DNA from: Cristatella mucedo
Taxonomy: Eukaryota; Bryozoa; Phylactolaemata; Cristatellidae
Length of the DNA stretch: 64,000 bases
Reading direction: 5' to 3'
NCBI GenBank assembly: GCA_009760855.2
Contig: WPIO01000001.1
Span: 17,682,501-17,746,500 of the forward strand
Part shown: piece after piece, positions 57,266 through 64,000 of the stretch
Layout of the letters: each line of letters starts with the position of its first letter
Position numbering within the stretch: position 1 is the stretch's first letter
Notes under the pieces: model-generated
What the model saw: the letters and a program-made list of their open reading frames with translations, nothing else
Told to the model about the DNA's origin: nothing
Databases searched by the model: none
Position numbers and translations under genes: made by a program

Positions 57266-58654
57266 GGCCTCGCATGAGGCGGAAAGGCGGGCACGCAAGT
57301 TTCAAGCTCGCTACTTAAGGCTCACCGTCTCCGCACTGTGCGGTACTGCAAAGCCAGCTTTAGCTGTGAAACGCGCTGCCTTTAATATGCTCTGACTGTG
57401 TCGGATAAAAAATGGAAAGCGAGTTTTTTAAGATATTCTGTATTCTGTCTAGTGGTCTTACTTCAGTTTACTTTTAAGGACGCTATATCGTGACTTGCTT
57501 CATCAGTGACGGAGAAACTTATCAAATGCTGCAATATCTTAACAGTATACACGGTGAGGCGAAATTCAGACACTGATGACATTGTGTTCGTGCGTATTAC
57601 AAGAAGATATAATCGGCTGACACGTCTGAAAGTACCGCTAGCTGCACGCGTTCGACAATTGGAGCGACCACCCCCCCTCTATTACAGAGGCGGAGGGATT
57701 GTGTAGGTCTGTTTCATTCGTCAGTCCGGCCCATTGGGTTGACTGTCTACATTTTCAATAACGAAACTGCAGTTATTCAAGCGGATTATCAGCACGCCTG
57801 AGGAGCTCCCCGGCAGCTGCTTGACCAGCGTATGCCCTCACGTGACGTCCGACTCACCTCTCGTGCAGCCGACGCCCCTCGCTCTCGCCGCCTCTGCGCC
57901 GCCGCCCACAGACGCGCTTCCGCCTTGGCAATGTGTTTGCGAGATGTAGGATAGCACGAAAAGAACTGCAGCGGAAATTACTGGGAATCCCTTAGAGCAG
58001 CCACTCACGGAAGAGAAGTCAAAGTGAAGGTGTGATCAGGAATATTTGTGATAAATGAACATCTTGTCATTAAAAACTTGTTAGAAAGCAATTAGTTTCG
58101 CTTAAGCTGCAATAGCAGACAAAGGACAGGCCTGCTTGCTGGATTCATTCCTTTGCTCAGATAAATTACTGGGATTATTCCTGGTCTAGATAAGTTATAG
58201 AGCGTGAAAGTGTTCATACGGCAACAAGCGTTTCATTGCTAGAACAGCATGAGTGCCCGCCTGCTACAATTATCTCTATGCGTGAGCTGCGGCCTTATTT
58301 GGTGTCTTCATTGAAAATTTACGACTCGCGCTCGCACTAATATGGAAGAATGGGTGCGATTTACTGCTGACTAGATTTTTTCAAATAAGAAGGGTCGGGG
58401 TGTCATTGCCAGCGAAATATATCGATACGTTATACAACTATCGAAGTAAAATTATTTCTTTCTCCGTTCGCGTAAAAAAAAGTAGTTGTCGCTTGCAACT
58501 CACAATTGGCCGATGTTCAATCTCCACTCGATTAACACCAGGAGCCAATCTCAGTCTAGCCATCAAATCCGCCGGTCTTGTCTGTCTGTTCTCTCATTTC
58601 TTTACCGCCTGCATTCCCGCTCTTAGTTGCCTTATTTATCGCGTCTTTCTCTTT
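57266..58654. other. Mostly unassigned; one donor-like site on minus
   Basis: A CpG-rich stretch at 57820-57930 read on minus gives an Ala/Arg-rich frame (AKAEARLWAAAQRRRERG) ending GAGAG|GTGAGT at 57858/57857, a near-perfect 5' splice site. No acceptor or neighbouring exon is convincing. The remainder shows nothing. Confidence 0.25.
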
Positions 58655-59303
58655 CTACTGTCTCTTTTGGCTGGGCTGCCAAAGAAAGCTATTAGGCCAC
58701 TGCAGCTGACTATGAATATGGCTGCAAAGCTGGTCTTCAAGTCCCAGCGGTTTGAGACGTGTCTTCTTTGCTGAAAGAGCCAGGATGGTTGCCGGTTGAG
58801 CAACGGATACAGAGCAAAGTTCTTACGCTGACCCACAAGGCCCGCCACGGCTTGGCTCCTTCGTACCTAGCTGAACTGCTGCATCCATTTCAGCCTGTTC
58901 GCGCCCTCAGGTCCTGTGTGGACAATAAATTAGCTGTCCCATTCCTCCGCCTAAAGACCGTTGGCGATAGAAGCTTTAGCTCTGCAGGTCCTGGACTGTG
59001 GAACTCGCTTCCACAATTCTTACGCAACGACAACTACTCTCCTACTGCCGACTATGGCACATCCTTTTTAGCGGTCCTGAGCTGCTACTTCTACGCTACT
59101 CACTACCTCAACTGCTCTCTTGACTCTGCTATGCTTTCCACTTTCTCTTTGTTGCGTGAGACGAAGTCTGTTGGCTACCGAATGCGTACCGAAAGCCGCT
59201 TAGGCTGGGAGTGCGCAAAACAAAACTCTCCTGCGTAACACGCACATGGTCTTTATGACTTTGTGGAGTTACAGACGGAGATACATTACACTACATTACA
59301 TTA
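58655..59303 (+). mobile_element. LINE M 3' end, young copy
   Basis: Starts within LAGLPKKAIRPLQ. A frameshift near 58765 leads into an open frame (58759-59238, 159 codons): GWLPVEQRIQSKVLTLTHK, HGLAPSYLAELLHPFQPV, VDNKLAVPFLRLKTVGDRSF, LWNSLPQFLRN, SLLRETKSVGYRMRTESR. The 3' end is complete: TTGTGGAGTTACAGACGGAG, then ATACATTACACTACATTACA. It is the only M copy with a full (ACATT)-type terminus on the plus strand. Confidence 0.95.
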
Positions 59304-59559
59304 CCGTCTAGCTCTTTCTTTCCTCCTCCTCTTCCCCTTTCCAGAAGAAGCTCCTCTTTCTCCGCCTCCTCTTTGCATCGCCGTCATCCTCAGCTGCGTC
59401 TCTCACTCGTTCAACCCATTAGCCCTTTAAGTTTCTACAAACTGTCTGCAAAATGTTTCGCATTCTCTTCATCATTTAGTTCTAAGCTCGGTGTCCACCC
59501 TTAGCGCCGCCTTTTACTTTCCTCGCCGTAGCCAGGAATTCAGACCGCTGTCTTATCGA
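59304..59559. other. Pyrimidine-rich, no gene seen
   Basis: CT-rich sequence (CTTTCCTCCTCCTCTTCCCC and similar) between LINE M and the CpG island. Confidence 0.4.
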
Positions 59560-59870
59560 GTCAACAGTTTCGGCTTTCCCTGGCAGCCACTTGAACGCGC
59601 CCAGTCGGCGATATCGCGAATGCTAAGTCGCAGCCTGAATCATCCGAACGCGACATCGACGAATGAGCCCCGGGTGCCAGCAGCACCAGCAGCAGCAGCA
59701 GCATCAGAGCTACCGATAAGGTGCCGAGCCATTTCGACGTCGCAGGCGCCGCCGTCGCGCTCATTAAACTCGATCCGAGCGGCGTTTCGCGTCCGTCGCC
59801 CGCGACGCGGCTCCCTAGTGTCGGCTCCCAAGGGAAGTGCCTCGGAGCAATTTTTCCGGCGTCGGTCGCC

Positions 59871-59969
59871 CCAATGAGCCAACGGCGCTCGTCGCGGCAA
59901 TTTTAATGAAAGCAGCCGGCCAAGCGGCTCCCTATAAAAACTCGCTGCGGACGGCGGGACGGCCATTAG
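59871..59969 (+). promoter_or_regulatory. Core promoter: CCAAT, TATA and initiator
   Basis: CCAAT lies at 59871-59875, TATAAAAA at 59933-59940 and an initiator-like CCATTAG at 59963-59969. If transcription starts at A59965, the TATA starts at -32 and the CCAAT at -94, both canonical for RNA polymerase II. The implied 5' UTR is 70 bases with no upstream ATG. The TATA box stands out in otherwise GC-rich DNA, which makes chance less likely. Confidence 0.65.
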
Positions 59970-60034
59970 ACGACGAGCCGCGGCCGAGTCGCGCCAGCCG
60001 CCGCAGTGCGATCGCCGTCCGTGAGACAACGACA

Positions 60035-60514
60035 ATGACGCCGGCCACTGCGACGGCCCGCTGGACTCTCATCGTAGGCCTGCTGCAGGCGGCACTGCTG
60101 CAGGCGGCACTGCTGCAGGGCGCCGCGAGCCGCGAGGCGGCTGCGGCCGACGACGACGACGCAGGAGAAGCGGCCGTCGCGCTGATAAAGAGGGCCGTCA
60201 CAGAGGACCCGTGCCGCTGCTGCTACGCCAGGCTCGTGCCCAGCGCCTGCTGCTCAGTGTGCAACAGGCGGCTGCCTATCTACCCGCACATCCAGCTGGC
60301 GGTCGGCGGCGCCCGCAGCGGCGGCGGCGGCGGCGCGTCGGACTTGACGCCCGCAAACCTGCCCTGGTTCCCGCTGCGGCACGTCGCGCTTGGCCGCGGC
60401 GCCGCACGATCGAACCGCTACAACAACGCCGCCGAGAAGCGAGCTGTCGCCTTCCAACCGCCGCCGCTACTTGTCGACGACGACGTTGCCGCCGACTACA
60501 ATGGCGACGCCTAG
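60035..60514 (+). CDS. Secreted cysteine-rich peptide prohormone candidate
   Basis: 159 residues, single exon, ATG with A at -3. I chose this start because it is the first ATG after the inferred transcription start and opens a signal peptide (W10-L27 hydrophobic, cleavage likely near A31/S32). An in-frame ATG at 59837 lies upstream of the TATA box and was rejected. An acidic Ala/Asp spacer (35-47) is followed by K52-R53, then a 24-residue segment with six cysteines (60, 62, 63, 72, 73, 76; C-x-CC-x8-CC-x2-C), then R78-R79. A Gly/Pro-rich linker follows, with G120-R121 (possible amidation site) and K135-R136. Dibasic sites flanking a Cys-rich core are the layout of prohormone-convertase substrates such as neuropeptide precursors. 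I do not recognise the peptide family. A cysteine-rich secreted defence or venom-like peptide is the main alternative. No AATAAA was seen soon downstream. Confidence 0.6.
   Translation: MTPATATARWTLIVGLLQAALLQAALLQGAASREAAAADDDDAGEAAVALIKRAVTEDPCRCCYARLVPSACCSVCNRRLPIYPHIQLAVGGARSGGGGGASDLTPANLPWFPLRHVALGRGAARSNRYNNAAEKRAVAFQPPPLLVDDDVAADYNGDA
60080..60120 (+). repeat. 15-bp tandem repeat in the signal peptide
   Basis: CTGCTGCAGGCGGCA occurs twice exactly (60080-60094, 60095-60109) and partly a third time. It encodes LLQAA repeats and lengthens the hydrophobic core of the signal peptide in frame. Confidence 0.9.
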
Positions 60515-60660
60515 AGAAGCGAGCTCTCGGGCGGCGGAGAACGATCGATGCAGCGGCGATGCTGGCTCGCTGCGGCGGCGAACCCTCGCAGGCCGATGCA
60601 GCGGCACTCGCGATCGGCGGCCGATTACGCGACGACTCAAAATGGGAAAGGGTTGAACGT

Positions 60661-61111
60661 TCGCCGGTGCAAGGGCTGTGCATTGCCAGCAACGATGCCG
60701 TTCGCGGTCGCACTTATATTCCTTGAGAAGCGCTCGCTGTACTGCGGTGCTAATACTGTCGTGGTTTCGTTTGGCCAAATTTGTTTATTTTTTAGTGTGT
60801 TTATGCCGGCGTGCTTTTGTTTGTCTCTGGAAAAACTGGGCAGAAATATAAGAAACATTTCGTGACCACTGGCAAAGTGTCAAGTCGGTTCGCAGACTAT
60901 GTTGATTCGACGTGATTGCATGGCATAACAACAAGTGCTGGCGTTCATCTCGCAAAGCACATCCTTTTCGAATTTTGAAGTTACGCAGTAAGGACTCGCT
61001 TGATAAACGCACGAGCTTGAGCTCGACGATAAGGCAACGCAGCGCGCCTCTAAAACGTGAGAGCTACCCAATAGGGCTCCGATAAAAACCGATTACATCA
61101 GCAACAGACCA
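60661..61111. other. No gene seen
   Basis: Downstream of the prohormone-like ORF. No AATAAA or domain recognised. It may include the 3' UTR. Confidence 0.35.
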
Positions 61112-61370
61112 AGATGGCCGAGACTAGCACTGTTTCGAGCTACAGGTTTCGGGTTTTCATCTATATTTTGTCCGGATGCAGAAGCACGTATTGCCGGCTT
61201 GTGTACTTAGGTCGCTCATAGCGGTGCTAGTCCCTGACGACGCGCGACAAACAACGGCGAAGCGCTTCGCCTTGGAGCACGGGTAGCGACTTATACGTGC
61301 AGCTCCAATGCACACGGCCATGCCGACAGTGCTATGCATTCTGCAGTTTAGCACCGTAAGAGTGCTTGTG
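61112..61370. repeat. Dispersed repeat X, inverted pair of cores
   Basis: 61112-61182 reads plus (CCGAGACTAGCACTGTTTCG; TTTTGTCCGGATGCAGAAGC). 61200-61340 reads minus (in reverse: TGTCGGCATGGCCGTGTGC; GTCGTCAGGGACTAGCACCG; CTATGAGCG). Two partial cores face each other. Confidence 0.5.
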
Positions 61371-61663
61371 GGTACGATGACGTTATAAATGATATTGAAA
61401 TTCAGCTATTTATAGACGGAACCAAGCCAGTGAAGGCCTTTTTGGTCAGATGAGAAACTGTTCTCGATATCCTCTGATCAATATGCTATCGCAGCTGCGA
61501 ATGCAAAGAAGAGACATGAGTAAATGTCTTGAATATAGAGACCGACGTTTGGGCCACATTTGTCATTCATTGTAAAGGCACATATGATAGCACTACGGCA
61601 CCTACGCAAAGTACGTTTACGGTCACCTAAGAGAAGGAGTTAGGTTTACCATCAATACGTTTA
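61371..61663. other. No gene seen
   Basis: Nothing recognised before the LINE tail. Confidence 0.35.
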
Positions 61664-62940
61664 ATGATAATAATAATAATAATAATAACACATTTTTTAT
61701 AGCATTCTCAGATAACTCAATCTCTTTCTAGGCACTTTACACTTGCTGAAAAAGAAGCACGATCAAATGGTTAGTGGTAGCATGCTCAACCAGCAAGAAT
61801 TGCCTGATTAGAGGGTGACATGCACAGGGTCCCCATGCAAGTGTAGTTAGTGGCAGCATGCACAGTGCCAGCACCCATAAGCCAATACAAGACGAATCAC
61901 ATTGACCCACTAAATGCTGATTAATAGGAGAGATTTTTGTTGCTTTTTAAATGTAGTCAAGTCAGGAGATGTCGTGCTGCAAGTCCGGAGTGACATCCAG
62001 GCTTCGGAAGCATACGAACTAAAGGCACGGTCTCCAAATGATTTGAGGTTTGACCGAGGTATGGATAAACAGTTAGATTCAGAAAAGCAGGTGGTACGAT
62101 GCTTAGCCTAGTGGGGGAGCAGATCTGAGAGATAGGCTGGAGCCAAAGAATGAAGGGACCTACAAGTGAGAGAAAGAATCTTTGAAATGGATGCATTGCT
62201 TGACTGGGAACCAGTGCAGGTCGGCAAGAAGTTGTATGATGTGGAAATTGCGACGCTCACGACAGACAAGCCTAGCTGCTGAGTTTTGCACCAGCTGTAA
62301 TCGCCTCATTGCACAGCCCGGTAGACCAGCAAGCAGTGAGTTACAGATGTCAAGACTGGATGTCACAAATGCATGTACCAATTTAGATGTAGTATCCCTG
62401 TCTAAATAAGCCCGAATTAAAGCAATGTTTTGTAGCTGAAAGTAATTAGGTTGGACTATGGAGCAGATGCGATCGTCTACCTAAAGGTCACTTTAAAACA
62501 GGACACACATTTTTTCGTGTAAATTCAATATGAGATGTGCTGGGAGAGTCGATTTTGAGGGTTACCACTTCCAATTTATGGATCACACTTGGTTTTCTCA
62601 AAATTAGCAAGTTAGTTTTATCATCATTAAATGTAAGAAAAAAATTTGCTGCCAGCCGTGTGCGGATGTCTTCGATACATGCAGCAAGGGAGTTGAGAGA
62701 ATTCGATGATTCAAAAACTCAAACTGGGAGAGATCAATGCAAAGGTACAGCTGAGTGTCATCCGCATTGAAGTGAAAGCCGAGATCGTGCTTGGCAATCA
62801 CATCGGCAAAAGGAAAAGTACAAACCGTGAAAATAACCGGTTCAAGCACGGAGCCCTGAGGTACCCCATATTTCAGAGGTTTCTCGGATGATCTTTGTTC
62901 ATTCACATCAATACTCTGGAGTCTCCCACTGAGATAGGAA
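61664..62940 (-). mobile_element. LINE L 3' half, decayed
   Basis: Minus order is RSSEKPLKYGVPQGSVLEPV (RT motif B, from about 62890), then FHFNADDTQLYLC (motif C, Tyr replaced by Asn). A frameshift near 62700 follows, then VTSSLDICNSLLAGLPGCA, NSAARLVCRERRN and LLADLHWFPVKQ (62370-62190), and LVGPFILWLQP in another frame. The 3' UTR repeats and tail hairpin lie at 61690-61930, with (ATT)n at 61668-61690. It is close to the 38400 copy. Confidence 0.9.
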
Positions 62941-63279
62941 GTTTAAATGAATTGGCTGGCACCTAGCTCCAAATGTCTATGCAAGACTGGCATTACGTTC
63001 GCCAGTGGTGGCAGCTGATTCTGGTATTTTAAATTACACTTATGCAGATGAGTTTCTTTGTTTATAAAATTGATAATCAATGTATGAACCTAGGTTAGTT
63101 TCTCCATAGTATCCATTTAGATGGAAAATGGCAATGTGCTGACCGAGACCTGACGCTCATGAAAATACAGAGGCGACGGTCTGCAGGCTGAGACTTGACC
63201 ACCACACTACACGGAGTGGACGCTGTCAATCAAGTGCGACTCAACACGCGCCAAAGTCTCGTGGCGTGACCGGCTATTA
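62941..63279. other. No gene seen
   Basis: Short spacer between two L copies in opposite orientation. Nothing recognised. Confidence 0.35.
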
Positions 63280-63885
63280 CAGTTGATGCAAAGCCGTGCA
63301 GCTAGGCTCGTCTGTCGTGAGCGTCGCAGTTACCACTGCACACTACTTCTCGCCGACATGCACAGGCTACCAGTCAAGCAGCGCATCGAGTTCAAGGTTC
63401 TGTCACTCACTTTTAGGTCCCTCCATTCTGTGGCTCCAATGTACCAATCAGATCTATTCCCCCACATGGCTAACCATCGTACACCCACTTTTCGTAATTT
63501 AATCGTTTACCTATACCTCGTACGAACCTCAAATCTTTTGGAGACCGTGCCTTTAGTTCGTATGCTCCGGAAGCCTCGAACTAACTTGTGACTGGCGTTA
63601 CGACATCCCCTAAATTGACGACATTTAAAAAGAAGCTATTTTTTATCACATCATTAATGGGTCTGAGTGATTTTTCATATTCGTTCTGACAATCTATGCT
63701 GCCATGAACCAAATTTGCATGCTGACCCTTTGCATGTCGTCTCTAACCATGTAACACTTGTTGACGTTGAGCATGCAACCATTAACCATTCAATCATGCT
63801 TTCTTCATTTACAGGAAATTTAAGGTGCCTAGAAAGAGTCAGTTCTCCGAGGGCACTATACAAATGTATTATTATTATTAATATT
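63280..63885 (+). mobile_element. LINE L 3' end
   Basis: Starts at SRAARLVCRERRSYH, 5'-truncated just before it, then LLADMHRLPVKQRIEF, LSLTFRSLHSVAPMY, and frameshifted C-terminus. Three CATGCTGAC / CTTGTTGACGTTGAGCATGC 3' UTR units and the tail (GGTGCCTAGAAAGAG...GAGGGCACTATAC) precede (ATT)n at 63868-63882. Confidence 0.9.
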
Positions 63886-63899
63886 CTTATGATAGACTA

Positions 63900-64000
63900 A
63901 AGCAAGTGAACGGCGAGACCTAAAGGTCAGCGACGAGACCTTGACATCGATACGCTGCTCTATGGGCAGTCGATGCAGATCAGCAAAGGGTGTTCTGACG
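63900..64000 (-). mobile_element. LINE L-type fragment, cut by window end
   Basis: On minus it reads ADLHRLPIEQRIDVKVSSLT and FRSR, the same region as LLADLHWLPVKQRIDF in other copies. It runs off the end of the window. Confidence 0.7.

Larger units (their letters stand above)
59560..60660. other. CpG island over the prohormone-like gene
   Basis: The strongest CpG- and GC-rich block of the window, rich in CGCC, GCGG and CGAC words. It spans the promoter and the whole ORF at 60035-60514. Overlapping frames on both strands are a by-product of the base composition. Confidence 0.8.

Noticed and set aside
57822-57858. Minus-strand exon ending in GAGAG|GTGAGT
   Set aside because: The donor is good, but there is no convincing acceptor, start codon or neighbouring exon, and the frame is Ala/Arg-rich as expected from composition.
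59837-60034. Upstream in-frame ATG extending the prohormone-like ORF by 66 codons
   Set aside because: It lies upstream of the TATA box and would bury the signal peptide inside the protein.
60211-60726. 171-codon plus ORF overlapping the prohormone-like gene in another frame
   Set aside because: Arg-rich shadow frame caused by GC composition, with no domain.

Overview
The window looks like intron-poor or intergenic nuclear DNA of a multicellular animal, most likely an invertebrate. It has no operons or dense bacterial-style coding. It does have tRNA-derived SINEs with internal A/B boxes, many decayed L2/CR1-like non-LTR retrotransposons, DNA transposon relics, microsatellites and a few GC/CpG-rich islands. 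I cannot name the phylum from sequence alone.

Most recognisable sequence is mobile. Two LINE families dominate, here called L and M. L ends in a hairpin tail plus (ATT)n. M ends in a 3' terminus with (ACATT)-type repeats. L copies or fragments lie near 2.7-4.3, 8.4-10.4, 12.4, 28.2-31.0, 31.8-33.9, 37.1, 38.4-39.7, 53.2-53.9, 56.6-57.3, 61.7-62.9 and 63.3-64.0 kb. M copies lie near 18.7-19.7, 28.6-29.0, 31.1-31.4, 40.4-42.6, 43.3-43.8, 48.8-49.5 and 58.7-59.3 kb. SINE A is about 165 bp and tRNA-like with its own tail. SINE B is tRNA-like and ends with the L tail, so it is probably mobilised by L. Several elements sit inside others, and three M insertions can be read with short target duplications. 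DNA transposon relics are a hAT transposase of the ZMYM1-like type (24.4-27.1 kb, minus) and a pogo-like element with its catalytic core deleted (20.7-21.35 kb, minus). An unclassified dispersed repeat, X, occurs at least seven times, including a tandem pair and an inverted pair.

The best host gene candidate is at 59.87-60.51 kb, in the strongest CpG island. A CCAAT box, a TATA box and an initiator-like site stand at canonical spacing before a single-exon ORF of 159 residues. Its product has a signal peptide and a six-cysteine segment bounded by KR and RR, which is the layout of a secreted peptide prohormone. I do not recognise its family.

Weaker coding candidates are a TATA-led small signal-peptide ORF near 47.5 kb, an ORF ending at a splice-donor-like site near 50.6 kb, and minus-strand ORFs at 45.7-46.5 kb. 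Long stretches (11.2-12.4, 14.4-18.0, 43.8-45.0 and 46.5-48.8 kb, among others) hold nothing I can assign. Other local structures are a 9-bp minisatellite with blocks of unit variants (33.9-34.5 kb), a compound GA/GACA microsatellite (55.5-55.9 kb), and an 87-bp-arm inverted repeat (52.2-52.4 kb).
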